A stretch of 64,000 nucleotides of DNA from Prado023 sp963798745 (lineage in GTDB: Bacteria; Actinomycetota; Actinomycetes; S36-B12; CAIYMF01). Position 1 is the first letter of the stretch. The number at the start of each line of letters is the position of its first letter. The notes under the pieces were generated by a model, which was not told the origin of the DNA, ran no database searches, and worked only from the letters and a program-made list of their open reading frames with translations. This document shows positions 37,094-45,963 of the stretch, piece by piece. The DNA is taken from assembly GCA_963798745.1 (NCBI GenBank), contig CAWCUF010000010.1:1-64000 (forward strand). Reading direction: 5' to 3'. A program made the position numbers and the translations under genes.

Positions 37094-37905
37094 ACCCTGG
37101 GCTCAGCCCGGCGCAGGTCACCGACCCCGACGATCCTCGGGTCGCTGACCTCGCCGGGCTGACCGATGTCGAGGCCCGTTCCGCCCGGGAACCGGCCGAG
37201 GGGCTGTACGTGGCCGAGGGCGCGAAGGTGATCCTCCGTGCGCTGGCGGCCGGGCATCGGCCGCGGGTCGTGCTGGCCGAGCGCAAGTGGCTGCCGGCCC
37301 TGGCCGAGCCGCTGGCCGGCACCGGTGCGCAGGTGCTGATGGCTGAACCTGCTGTCCTGCGCGCGATCACCGGGTATCGGGTGCATCGCGGTGCGCTGGC
37401 GTCCTTCGGGCGGCCGGTGCTGCCCGCGCCCGGCGACCTGCTGGCCACGGCGCGGTTCGTCGCGGTGCTCGTCGACCTGGTCGACCACACCAACGTCGGC
37501 GCGATCTTCCGGACCGCCGCGGCCCTCGGGGTGCACGGCGTGCTTGTGACACCGGGCTGCGCCGATCCGCTGTACCGGCGCTCGGTCAAGGTCTCGATGG
37601 GCGCAGTCCTCGCCGTGCCGTGGACCCGGTCGGGGCCCGACCCGATCGCTGACCTGGCCGGCTTCACGACGCTCGCCCTGACCCCGGACCCGGAGGCGAC
37701 GGCCCTGCACGACCTGCCCCCGATCCAGGGACCACGCGCGGTGCTGCTCGGCACCGAGGGCGACGGGCTGCCGGACGCCCTGCTGGCCCGCGCCGACCGG
37801 CGGGTGCGCATCCCGATGGCCGCCGGCGTCGACAGCCTCAACGTGGCCGCGGCCAGCGCCATCGCCCTGCATGCCCTGGCCCCGCTGCCCGGTGGAGCCG
37901 GCTGA
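37090..37905 (+). CDS. TrmH/SpoU-family RNA 2'-O-methyltransferase
   Basis: SPOUT methyltransferase using SAM to methylate 2'-OH of rRNA or tRNA. Motif 1 is LVDLVDHTNVGAIFRTAAALG near 137-157, motif 2 VLLGTEGDGLPD near 219, motif 3 RIPMAAGVDSLNVAAASAIALH near 241. Upstream residues LTDVEARSAREPAEGLYVAEGAKVI match the usual N-terminal RNA-binding domain and lie before the first in-frame GTG (37210). No ATG, GTG or TTG occurs earlier in this frame, so translation probably begins at CTG 37090, which overlaps the SPFH stop (CTGA). Starting at 37210 would cut off conserved sequence. Confidence 0.8.
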   Translation: MNPGLSPAQVTDPDDPRVADLAGLTDVEARSAREPAEGLYVAEGAKVILRALAAGHRPRVVLAERKWLPALAEPLAGTGAQVLMAEPAVLRAITGYRVHRGALASFGRPVLPAPGDLLATARFVAVLVDLVDHTNVGAIFRTAAALGVHGVLVTPGCADPLYRRSVKVSMGAVLAVPWTRSGPDPIADLAGFTTLALTPDPEATALHDLPPIQGPRAVLLGTEGDGLPDALLARADRRVRIPMAAGVDSLNVAAASAIALHALAPLPGGAG

Positions 37906-37980
37906 CCCGCACGTGTGCCCCATACTGTCGCTGGTCGAGGCGTGCGTGGGTGCGTCGCGACCACTTCTAGGGGAGGGCAC

Positions 37981-40137
37981 GTGAGAGGGCGCAGCGAGAC
38001 CTGGTCGAAGGTGCTGTTGGTGGTCGGCGCGGTCGGCCTGTTCCTGACCGGCATCTTCGGCTGGCTGAACTCCTCGGTGGTCAACGGTGAGCACTTCGCC
38101 GACCTCGTCAACCAGGTGCGCCACGACCAGTCCGTGCGCACGGAGGTGGGCCAGGTCGTGGCGGCCGCGGCCCTGGACGCCCAACCCGATCTGATCGCCA
38201 TCGAACCCGCCATCGCCGGTGCGGCCGCGGCCGTGTCCAGCAGTCCCGTGCTGGACCCCGTGTTCACGCAGGCGGTCCGATCGTTCCACAGCGCACTGAC
38301 AGTCCCCGGCAGCGACTCCGCGGTGCTCACCGTGGCCGACCTGGGCGCCACCGTCACGACGGCACTCGAGCGGTTCGTCCCCGATGCTGCTGCCATCATC
38401 CCGGACGACCTGAACCTCACCCTGGCCGAGGTGGGCGGGCAGACGGGCGTGGCCGAGCAGATCATCCCGATCGTCCAGGCCGTGGCCACCCTGGCCTGGC
38501 TCGTCCCCCTGCTGGCCCTGCTGGCCATCGCACTGGGCCTGCTGATCGCCCCGGACCGACGGATCTCCACGGTGCGCCTGGGCTGGATGACGCTGGTGGT
38601 CTCCGGCTTCCTCGGCCTGCTGGTGATCGGCATGAACGTGGCCAGCGCCCTGATCGACGACTCGAGCCTCCAAGGGGCGGTCGTCGCAGCCGGCCTGGAG
38701 GTGTTCAGCCAGCCGCTGAGTGTCCGATTCGTGGCCATGGGCGTGATCGGCGGGCTCCTGGTCGCCTCGGCAGGGGCTCTTCTGCCGCAGGTGGACGTGT
38801 CCGCGCACGCCCGGGTGGCGATGGCAATGATCGGACGGTCGCCCGCCTCCACCGGCTGGGCGATCGTCCGCGCGATGGCAGTGATCGGCCTGGGCCTGCT
38901 CATCGTGCTGTTCCCCACCCGCAGTTCGCAGATCATCGTGGTCGTCGCCGGCCTGGCGGTGCTGCTCTACGGCATCTCCGAACTGGACGTGCTCGCCGAG
39001 CGGGACCGGGCCCAGGACGAGGAGCGCCTGGCAGCGGCCGGAGCGCTGGCCGGCACCGACGAGCAGCCTGCTGTCGGGCGCAGATCCCCGGGGGGTTGGC
39101 TGATCCCAGTCGCCGGCGCGGCTGTGGGCCTGCTGGTCATCGCCGCCCTGATCATCCCCAGCCAACTGCCGCAGAACGCCAGCCTGGACCCGGTCGCCGT
39201 CGTTGACACGACCGGGTGCAACGGCCACGACGAGCTGTGCGACGTGCCCTTCGACCAGGTGGTCATCCCTGCCTCGCACAACTCCATGTCGATCGCCGAC
39301 GGGAGCTGGTTCCTGGCCGAGCAGCCCAAGGACATGGTGGAGTCCCTCGACGACGGGATCCGCGGACTGCTGGTCGACACCTGGTATGCCCAGCCGACCC
39401 GCGACGGCGGGGCGATCACGGCCGACCAGTCCCTGGCCGGTGCTGAGGCGGAGCTCAAGAGCACCTACGGCTCGGAGGTCACCGCCTCCGTACGGCGCAC
39501 GATCGACCGGATCCGCCGGAACGAGCCCACCGGGCCGGCGGAGCCCTACTTCTGCCACACCGTCTGCGAGATCGGCGCCGACCCGATGGCCCCGATCATG
39601 AGTCGGCTGAACACCTGGCTCGACGAGCACCCACGCGAGGTCGTCGTGCTGTTCATCCAGGACACCGTGACACCCGAGGACACCGACGCGGTGCTGCGCG
39701 CAGCGGGCCTGACCGAGAAGGCGTACGTGCACCCGGCCGGGGCGCGGTGGCCGACCCTGGGCCAGATGATCGACTCCGACGAACGCCTGGTGGTGCTCAT
39801 GGAGAACGAGGGTGGCGGGGCGACCTACCCCTACCTGCACCAGGGCTTCGACCTGGTCCAGGACACCGAGTACACCTTCGACACGGCAGCGGACTTCACC
39901 TGCACCCTCAAGCGCGGGGAGCCAGACAACCCGCTGCTGTCGATCAACCACTGGCTCGCCGGCTTCACCCGGCTGGTCTCCAACGCGGAGCAGATCAACG
40001 CCTACGACGTGCTCAGGGCGCGCGTCGACGAGTGCCGGGAGGTGCGCGGGCGCACACCCTCGATGATCGCGGTCAACTGGTACGACCGCGGGGACCTGTT
40101 CCAGGTGGTCGACGAACTCAACGGTGTCGCGGGATAG
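37981..40137 (+). CDS. Membrane protein with PI-PLC-like phosphodiesterase domain
   Basis: 718 residues in two parts. The first 390 residues hold an N-terminal helix (10-28), an extracytoplasmic loop (30-160) and several membrane helices (about 165-190, 200-222, 245-262, 300-335), with another at 380-398. The C-terminal part (405-718) is a TIM-barrel of the PLC-like phosphodiesterase type, starting with VIPASHNSMS (catalytic His) and GLLVDTWYA, with FCHTVCEIG near 522 and VVVLFIQDTVTPEDTDA near 560. Cys residues fit an outside location. Substrate could be an inositol or glycerophosphodiester lipid. GTG 37981 follows AGGGGAGG. Confidence 0.72.
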   Translation: MRGRSETWSKVLLVVGAVGLFLTGIFGWLNSSVVNGEHFADLVNQVRHDQSVRTEVGQVVAAAALDAQPDLIAIEPAIAGAAAAVSSSPVLDPVFTQAVRSFHSALTVPGSDSAVLTVADLGATVTTALERFVPDAAAIIPDDLNLTLAEVGGQTGVAEQIIPIVQAVATLAWLVPLLALLAIALGLLIAPDRRISTVRLGWMTLVVSGFLGLLVIGMNVASALIDDSSLQGAVVAAGLEVFSQPLSVRFVAMGVIGGLLVASAGALLPQVDVSAHARVAMAMIGRSPASTGWAIVRAMAVIGLGLLIVLFPTRSSQIIVVVAGLAVLLYGISELDVLAERDRAQDEERLAAAGALAGTDEQPAVGRRSPGGWLIPVAGAAVGLLVIAALIIPSQLPQNASLDPVAVVDTTGCNGHDELCDVPFDQVVIPASHNSMSIADGSWFLAEQPKDMVESLDDGIRGLLVDTWYAQPTRDGGAITADQSLAGAEAELKSTYGSEVTASVRRTIDRIRRNEPTGPAEPYFCHTVCEIGADPMAPIMSRLNTWLDEHPREVVVLFIQDTVTPEDTDAVLRAAGLTEKAYVHPAGARWPTLGQMIDSDERLVVLMENEGGGATYPYLHQGFDLVQDTEYTFDTAADFTCTLKRGEPDNPLLSINHWLAGFTRLVSNAEQINAYDVLRARVDECREVRGRTPSMIAVNWYDRGDLFQVVDELNGVAG

Positions 40138-40193
40138 GTCACCGGAGGGCCATCGGCAGGCGTTGCTCGGTCCACCCTGACAGGATGACCGGC

Positions 40194-42326
40194 GTGCGCG
40201 CCCTCTACCTGACCAGTGTCGAAGCCTCCAGCGGCAAGTCCGTGATCGCCCTCGGGCTCATGGAGACCCTGACCCGTTCGGTGAGCCGGGTCGGCTACTT
40301 CCGGCCCGTCGTCCGCGCGGGTGAGCCGGACAACCGCGTCGAGCTGTTCCGCGCGCGCTACAAGCTGGAGCAGTCCTACGACCAGTCCTACGGCGTGACC
40401 ACCCATGACACCCGGGACTTCGGGGGCAACCACGTCGATCCCGCACTGGTCAGCAGGATCATCGATCGCTACCAGCAGCTGGCCCGCCGATGCGACTACG
40501 TACTCGTGGAGGGCACCGACTACTTGGGGGCCTCCAAGGCCTTCGAGTTCGCCCTGAACGCCCAGATCGCCTCGAACCTCGGGGCTGAAGCGTTGGTCGT
40601 CCTCACCGCCGTGGACCACACGCCGGAGCAGATCACCGGCGCGATGACCGCGGCCATCGAGGGTCTGGGGGAGCGTGGCGTGCCCACGGTGGGCGCGTTC
40701 GTCAACCGGGTGCCCGAGCCAGACTGGGCGACTATCCACGACAATGTGCGCGGCGCTTCTGTGCCCGTCTGGCTGCTGCCGGAGCTGGCGTCGCTGACCT
40801 ACCCCACCATCGCGCAGGTGGCGCGGGCTGCGAATGCCCGGCTGCTGCTCGGCCCGCAGGAGGACCTCAGCCGACCGGTTCCCGACATCAAGGTCGCGGC
40901 CATGAGCGTGCCGCGGCTGATGGACCACCTGTCGGAGGGGACCTTGCTGATCACCCCCGGGGACCGCTCGGACATTCTGATGGCTGCCTACTCCTCGCGA
41001 CAGTCCGAAGCCATCCCGGCCGTGTCCGGGGTGATCCTCACCGGTGGGCTGGACCCCGACCCGACCGTGCTGCGCTTCGCCGAGGGGGTCACGCCCTCGG
41101 CCTCCCTGCCCGTGCTGGTCACAGATCTGGACACCTTCGACACCGCGGCGGCAGTCGCTGGCCTGCATGCCGAGATCGGACCCGGCGACTCGCGCAAGAT
41201 CAACGACGCATTGAGCCTGTTCGAGGAGCATGTCGACGAGGCCGCGCTGGAGTCGCGGATCGACGTGGTCCGCTCCACGACCATGACACCCATGATGTTC
41301 GAGCACCAGCTCGTGGAGCGGGCGCGCTCGGATCGCAGGCACATCGTGCTGCCCGAGGGTGACGACGACCGCATCCTGGCGGCCGCCGACCGGCTGCTGC
41401 GCCGCAACGTCGTCGACCTGACCATCCTCGGCCGCCCCGACGTACTGGCCGATCGGGCGCGCACCCTGGGCCTGGACATCTCGGCGGCCCGCGTCATCGA
41501 CCCGGAGAGCGACCCGCTGCGCGAGGTGTTCGCCGCTGACCTCGTCGAGGTGCGCAAGGCCAAGCACCTGGCCCTGGATGCAGCCCTGGACATGGTCATC
41601 GACGTGTCCTACTTCGGCACGATGATGGTGTGGAAGGGCCTGGCCGACGGGATGGTCTCCGGGGCCGCACACACCACCGCGCACACCATCCGACCGGCCC
41701 TGCAGATCATCAAGACCAGCCCTGGCGTCTCCATCGTGTCCAGCGTGTTCTTCATGGCGCTGGAGGACCGGGTGCTGGTCTACGGCGACTGCGCGGTCAA
41801 TCCGGACCCGGACGCCGCCCAACTGGCCGACATCGCGGTGTCCTCGGCGACGACGGCCGCCGCGTTCGGGGTCGAGCCGCGCGTGGCGATGCTCAGCTAC
41901 TCGACCGGTGCCTCCGGGTCCGGTGCGGATGTCGAGAAGGTCCGGGAGGCCACCAGGCTCGCCCGCGAACGCCGTCCGGACCTGCTCATCGAGGGTCCGA
42001 TCCAGTACGACGCCGCCGTGGACGTGGCGGTGGCGAAGTCGAAGCTGCCCGGCTCTGCGGTCGCCGGCCGGGCCACCGTCTTCATCTTCCCGGACCTCAA
42101 CACCGGCAACAACACCTACAAGGCCGTGCAGCGCTCGGCGAACGCGGTGGCGATCGGTCCGGTGCTCCAGGGCCTGCGGCTGCCTGTCAACGACTTGTCC
42201 CGCGGGGCGCTGGTCGAGGACATCATCAACACGGTGGTGATCACCGCCGTGCAGGCCCAACAGGCAGACGCGCCGGCTGGACCCACTCCCGACCCCGCCG
42301 CCGACCCCGATGAGGCAGGTGCCTGA
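40194..42326 (+). CDS. pta: Phosphate acetyltransferase, long form
   Basis: Interconverts acetyl-CoA and acetyl phosphate. About 710 residues: an N-terminal P-loop-type regulatory domain (YLTSVEASSGKSVIALGL at 4-21), a middle DRTGG domain (near 215-320), and the C-terminal catalytic domain from about 370 (RRHIVLPEGDDDRILAAADRLL, LADGMVSGAAHTTAHTIRPAL, VFIFPDLNTGNNTYKAVQR). GTG 40194 is chosen because CAGGAT lies 7 nt upstream and RALYLTSVE then starts as in relatives. An in-frame ATG at 40185 overlaps that element and cannot be excluded. ackA follows after 3 bp. Confidence 0.93.
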   Translation: MRALYLTSVEASSGKSVIALGLMETLTRSVSRVGYFRPVVRAGEPDNRVELFRARYKLEQSYDQSYGVTTHDTRDFGGNHVDPALVSRIIDRYQQLARRCDYVLVEGTDYLGASKAFEFALNAQIASNLGAEALVVLTAVDHTPEQITGAMTAAIEGLGERGVPTVGAFVNRVPEPDWATIHDNVRGASVPVWLLPELASLTYPTIAQVARAANARLLLGPQEDLSRPVPDIKVAAMSVPRLMDHLSEGTLLITPGDRSDILMAAYSSRQSEAIPAVSGVILTGGLDPDPTVLRFAEGVTPSASLPVLVTDLDTFDTAAAVAGLHAEIGPGDSRKINDALSLFEEHVDEAALESRIDVVRSTTMTPMMFEHQLVERARSDRRHIVLPEGDDDRILAAADRLLRRNVVDLTILGRPDVLADRARTLGLDISAARVIDPESDPLREVFAADLVEVRKAKHLALDAALDMVIDVSYFGTMMVWKGLADGMVSGAAHTTAHTIRPALQIIKTSPGVSIVSSVFFMALEDRVLVYGDCAVNPDPDAAQLADIAVSSATTAAAFGVEPRVAMLSYSTGASGSGADVEKVREATRLARERRPDLLIEGPIQYDAAVDVAVAKSKLPGSAVAGRATVFIFPDLNTGNNTYKAVQRSANAVAIGPVLQGLRLPVNDLSRGALVEDIINTVVITAVQAQQADAPAGPTPDPAADPDEAGA

Positions 42327-42329
42327 GCC

Positions 42330-43547
42330 ATGCTCGTGCTCGTCGTCAACGCAGGATCCTCCTCGCTGAAGTACCAACTCGTCGACACCGATTCCGCCGT
42401 GGTGTGGGCGACCGGACTGGTCGAGCGGATCGGCGCGGCCCGCTCCCCGATCACCCATCGCACGCGGATCCGCGGTGGCGCGGACTCCGAGTTGATCACC
42501 ACGCGCTCCGAGCCACCGATCGCCGACCATGCCCAGGCGTTCGCGGCCCTGAGCGCGCAGTTCGCCGCGACCGGGGCGGTCGAGGAGGTCGGTGAGCTGG
42601 TGGGGGTGGGCCACCGGGTCGTGCAGGGTGCGGATGTGTTCAGCGAGCCGACGGTCGTCACCCCAGAGGTCATCGAGGTCATCCGTGAACTGATCCCGTT
42701 GGCCCCGTTGCACAACCCCGCCTGCGTCGCCGGGCTCGAGTCGGCGCTGGCCGCCTTCCCGGACGTGCCGCACGTGGCGGTGTTCGACACCGCGTTCCAC
42801 TCCACCATCCCGGCCGCGGCCTACACCTACGCGATCGACCAGGAGGTGGCCCGCACCCATCGGATCCGTCGCTACGGGTTCCACGGCACCTCGCACAAGT
42901 ACGTGACCGAGGCGGCTGCCCAGGTGCTCGGCAAGCCGGTGGACGCCGTCGACCTGGTCACCCTGCACCTGGGCAACGGCGCCTCGGCGTGCGCGGTGCG
43001 CGGGGGCCGCAGCGTGGAGACCTCCATGGGCCTGACCCCGCTCGAGGGCCTGGTGATGGGCACGCGCTCCGGTGACATCGATCCGGCCCTGTTCTTCCAC
43101 CTGATCACCACCGCCGGCATGAGCGCCGCCGAGGTCGACGACCTGCTGAACAAGCGCAGCGGCCTGCTCGGCCTGTGCGGCCAGAACGACCTGCGTGAGG
43201 TGCACCGGCTTGCGGCCGCCGGCGACCCGGACGCCGAGCTGGCGCTGTCTGTGTACGTCCACCGGATCCGCAAGTACCTCGGGGCCTATCTGGCCGTGCT
43301 GGGTCGGGCCGATGCGATCGTGTTCACCGCCGGCGTGGGGGAGAACGATCCGGAGATCCGCCGCCGGGTGGTCGCCGGCATGGAGATGATCGGGGTGGCC
43401 ATCGACACCGCCCGCAATGCGGACCTGCGGGGGAGCACGGAGCCGGTGGACCTGTCCTTCCCCGGGGCGCCGATCAAGGTGCTGGTGGTCCCGACCAACG
43501 AGGAGCTGGAGATCGCCCGCCAGACCTCGGTGGCGGTCCGCGGCTGA
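42330..43547 (+). CDS. ackA: Acetate kinase
   Basis: Transfers phosphate from acetyl phosphate to ADP, completing ATP-yielding acetate formation (reversible for acetate uptake). 405 residues, ASKHA fold: MLVLVVNAGSSSLKYQL at 1-17, VFDTAFHSTIP near 152, YGFHGTSHKYV near 185, LHLGNGASACAV near 213, and VFTAGVGENDPEIR near 331 are the canonical acetate kinase blocks. Directly downstream of pta by 3 bp, same operon. With nifJ in the window it completes pyruvate to acetate. Confidence 0.96.
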   Translation: MLVLVVNAGSSSLKYQLVDTDSAVVWATGLVERIGAARSPITHRTRIRGGADSELITTRSEPPIADHAQAFAALSAQFAATGAVEEVGELVGVGHRVVQGADVFSEPTVVTPEVIEVIRELIPLAPLHNPACVAGLESALAAFPDVPHVAVFDTAFHSTIPAAAYTYAIDQEVARTHRIRRYGFHGTSHKYVTEAAAQVLGKPVDAVDLVTLHLGNGASACAVRGGRSVETSMGLTPLEGLVMGTRSGDIDPALFFHLITTAGMSAAEVDDLLNKRSGLLGLCGQNDLREVHRLAAAGDPDAELALSVYVHRIRKYLGAYLAVLGRADAIVFTAGVGENDPEIRRRVVAGMEMIGVAIDTARNADLRGSTEPVDLSFPGAPIKVLVVPTNEELEIARQTSVAVRG

Positions 43548-43725
43548 CCCCTGCCCGCCCTTGCGAAGCCGGCCGCGGGCTCAAGCACGGGCCCGAGCAC
43601 GGGACTGTGGGATGCGTCACTCCAGTCGCGGTGCTGCCACGAGATTGGGACGAAAGTGGGAGGCAGCGGGCTTGTCCGCCGCCCTGACCGTGAGTCACTC
43701 TTGGGGCAGAGGGAAGGAGCCCGCG

Positions 43726-44175
43726 ATGACTGCCATCACCACAGACCTGCGCAGCGGTACCGACCTGCGCGTCACCGACTACACCAAGGTCCACGACCAC
43801 CTCGTGACCCTGCTGGCCGACCGCCGCGGGCTGATCACCTGGTGGATCGACGTCACCCGCCGGCTCGACGAGTTGGCTGACGTGATCCACAGCGCGGCCG
43901 GCAACCTGATCGATCCCGATGGGTTCACCGAGCAGCTGCGTGACGACGCCCCGCACCTGATGGGCCGCTGGCTGCGCCTGTCCGCCGACCGCGACGACCT
44001 CGATGCGGCGGTCACCGAGGTCCGCATCCTGGCCGGTGCCAGCGCCGGCGATCCCGCTGCTGTGGAGCCCGTCAGCGACGCGATCCGCGAGGTGCTGGCC
44101 AAGGCACGGCGGTACCAGGAGCGGACCACCGATGTCCTGCTCGATGCCTACGAGCGCGATCTCGGCGGCGAGTAG
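43726..44175 (+). CDS. Hypothetical helical protein
   Basis: No family recognised. 149 residues, soluble and predicted almost wholly alpha-helical, with acidic and basic residues alternating (LVTLLADRRGLITWWIDVTR, LDELADVIHSAAGN, WLRLSADRDDLDAAVTEV). It ends in a helix KARRYQERTTDVLLDAYERDL. A good GGGAAGGAG precedes ATG 43726. It stands alone after ackA, with a 178-bp gap before it and a strong hairpin after it. Confidence 0.6.
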   Translation: MTAITTDLRSGTDLRVTDYTKVHDHLVTLLADRRGLITWWIDVTRRLDELADVIHSAAGNLIDPDGFTEQLRDDAPHLMGRWLRLSADRDDLDAAVTEVRILAGASAGDPAAVEPVSDAIREVLAKARRYQERTTDVLLDAYERDLGGE

Positions 44176-44180
44176 TTCCC

Positions 44181-44249
44181 AGCACCGAAGAACCCCCGGG
44201 CCGCCCCGCTGATGCCCCCCATTCGGCTGGCGCGGCCCGGCTTCGTGCT
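44181..44249. terminator. Large hairpin between convergent genes
   Basis: Outer arms AGCAC(C)CGAAG-type and CTTCGTGCT pair with one bulge, and an inner 8-bp perfect stem CCGGGCCG (44196-44203) pairs with CGGCCCGG (44233-44240). It lies between the ends of two convergent genes and likely stops transcription from both sides, though no T-run follows. Confidence 0.5.
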
Positions 44250-44293
44250 GGGGATCGGGTGGCGGAACAGACGCCCGGTCCTGGAGCCCTTGA

Positions 44294-45016
44294 TCAACGC
44301 AGGCCGTGCTTGTCCACGGAACGGTCGATCAATCGAGCGAAGGCGCGCTGGCCGGCCGCGCTGAGGTGCACCCGATCCCCAGCGAACCAGTTGCGGTGCC
44401 CGGCGCTGTAGCCGTACCAGTCGACGATGCGCACCCGGGAGGCCCGGTAGCGCCGGTCACAGGCCTTCAGCGTGCGCAGGTTCGAGGCCTGCCAGGGGCG
44501 CGGCACCCGTGGCGTCACCAGGAACACCCGACGACCCTTGCCCGCCCGGCGTACGACCGCGCGGCAGTCCGCGGGTCGCACGGTCCCGTTCGTGCCCAGC
44601 TCGATGACCACGTTGCGGGGCAGCTTCGCGCCGTAGCTGCCCACGATGCCCGGGGCGGTGCTGAACTGCCGCCCCACCTTGGCGTGCACCTGGAAGCCCT
44701 TGCGGCGCATCCGCGTGGAGACGCTGACCATCAGCGAGTCACCGACGGCCAACCGCCCCCGGGGGCCGGACGCCCTGGGAGCGCTGAACGGGACGAGGGT
44801 CAGGGTGGGGGCTGGACCAGGGGCCGGCGAGGCGACGGGGGAGCCCGGGGCTGTGGTGGGCTTGCCCGCCGACGGGTCTGCGGGAGAGGTGGAGGACGAG
44901 TTCGGCGAGGGGTCCGTGGCCTGTGATCCGGTCGCTGGGCCAGGCGGGCCGAGGCTCAGGGCCATGAGAGCAGCAATCAGGGCTGCGCCCACGCCGCTAC
45001 GTCGCTGTGCGATCAC
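44294..45016 (-). CDS. Exported SGNH-fold hydrolase-like protein
   Basis: 240 residues. A signal peptide (hydrophobic 9-27, ALIAALMALSLGPPGPATG) leads to a Ser/Pro/Ala-rich linker of about 50 residues, then an SGNH domain: RLAVGDSLMVSVSTRM near 90, VVIELGTNGTV near 135, VFLVTPRVPRPWQ near 158, and WFAGDRVHLSAAGQRAFARLI near 210 with the catalytic Asp-His pair. This type normally forms the C-terminal half of OafA-like acyltransferases; here it stands alone, so deacetylation or acyl transfer on a cell-wall or surface glycan is likely. GTG 45016 is 7 nt after CAGACT. Confidence 0.75.
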   Translation of the reverse strand: MIAQRRSGVGAALIAALMALSLGPPGPATGSQATDPSPNSSSTSPADPSAGKPTTAPGSPVASPAPGPAPTLTLVPFSAPRASGPRGRLAVGDSLMVSVSTRMRRKGFQVHAKVGRQFSTAPGIVGSYGAKLPRNVVIELGTNGTVRPADCRAVVRRAGKGRRVFLVTPRVPRPWQASNLRTLKACDRRYRASRVRIVDWYGYSAGHRNWFAGDRVHLSAAGQRAFARLIDRSVDKHGLR

Positions 45017-45114
45017 GCACCGGAGTCTGCCAGTCACAGGTGGGTGTTCCCACCGCAGGGATGTCGAAGGGCTGACCTTCACCCCACCTTGGCCGGGCGT
45101 CAGCGTTGCGCGCT

Positions 45115-45540
45115 TCAGGCGTCGCCGAGCACTCGCACGCCACGCAGGTCCAGGACCCGGTCGGTCGGCGGGTTGTGGTTCCAGACCCGCTCCGCCACCA
45201 GGTCGCGAACATCGACCCGGTCGAGCTCCTCGTCGGTGGGGGTGGGGTCCAGCCAGCAGTACAGATCCGACAGCAGGCAGGTATCGATGGTGACCGCCAG
45301 TGTCCCTGCCGCAGCGGGCAGCTGGTCCAGCACGCGGTCGCGGACGGCTGCGATCGCGTCGTCCACGCATTCGGCGCAGAGTACGGCAGTGACCCAGACC
45401 CGCCCATCACTGGCGCCACGTGACAACTCACGTCCCGGGACCTGCAGGGCCCGGGCGAGGTCCTCGACGTCGATACCCCTCGAACCGACCTCGAGCACCA
45501 GGTCCACCACGAAGTCCTCGCGCAGTGCGTCCAGCGCCAT
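45115..45540 (-). CDS. Hypothetical protein
   Basis: 141 residues, unrecognised. It begins MALDALREDFVVDLVLEVGSRGI, a helical region, followed by mixed alpha/beta sequence with Cys residues (TAVLCAECVDDAIAAV, DTCLLSDLYCWLDP) and an acidic stretch TPTDEELDRVDVRDLV, ending VLDLRGVRVLGDA. Soluble, no signal peptide. GGAGGTGGAGGTCGAACC precedes ATG 45540 with correct spacing. A 98-bp gap separates it from the SGNH gene. Upstream lies a palindromic repeat element. Confidence 0.6.
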   Translation of the reverse strand: MALDALREDFVVDLVLEVGSRGIDVEDLARALQVPGRELSRGASDGRVWVTAVLCAECVDDAIAAVRDRVLDQLPAAAGTLAVTIDTCLLSDLYCWLDPTPTDEELDRVDVRDLVAERVWNHNPPTDRVLDLRGVRVLGDA

Positions 45541-45655
45541 GGTTCGACCTCCACCTCCGACTGACCCGCCCGTGCTCACGCGGCCCATGCTGCCGCCGGG
45601 CCGTTCCGTAACCGGGTAGGCGCGCCGAAGGGTCGACGATCCGGATCGAGCCGGA

Positions 45656-45819
45656 CGCACACGATCCGGTCGTTCTGGGTGGACTGTCACGCGGTGCTGC
45701 GGTTCGCGCACCCGAAACGGTCCTTCTGCCCTGCGTACGAGGGCCCAGAACGGCCGTCTCGGGTGCGGCGTGGGAGCGGGTCGCTGATCACTGGGTCCAG
45801 AGCGGCCGTTTCGGGTGCG
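45656..45819. repeat. Large imperfect palindrome with four 22-bp units
   Basis: Four related units lie at 45656-45677, 45707-45728, 45746-45767 and 45798-45819. The first two point one way and the last two the other. All share the core ACCCGAAACGGCCGTTCT with 2-5 changes each. Unit spacing is 51 and 52 bp, and the whole is symmetric about 45737, so it is one 164-bp inverted repeat. The inner pair brackets CCCTGCGTACGAGGG. It is intergenic and could be a MITE-like element or a complex operator. Confidence 0.7.
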
Positions 45820-45951
45820 TGGGCGGCCCCGCATGCTGCGGTATCCACCGAGGCCGAGCCGACCCATCCCGAGCCGAGGGCGGACACCTGGCCTGCATCC
45901 GGGTGGGGCCGACCGGCCTGGGAGGCGCCTGCAGTCGGTGTGGGGCGCTGT

Positions 45952-45957
45952 TAGGGT
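45952..45957 (+). promoter_or_regulatory. -10 element for leaderless reductase-DHPS operon
   Basis: TAGGGT, 6 nt before the ATG at 45964, about 130 bp downstream of the palindromic repeat element. Confidence 0.45.
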
Positions 45958-45963
45958 CGCGTC

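Noticed and set aside
36748..39951. 1067-codon open frame on the minus strand
   Set aside because: Antisense to the SPFH end, SpoU and PLC-like genes; composition is typical of a non-coding GC-rich shadow.
40002..43262. 1086-codon open frame on the minus strand
   Set aside because: Antisense to pta and ackA, whose motifs are unambiguous; no recognisable protein features.
45656..45819. CRISPR-like repeated units
   Set aside because: Only four units, in opposite orientations and with diverged sequence; spacers are not unique inserts of equal size and no cas gene is present.
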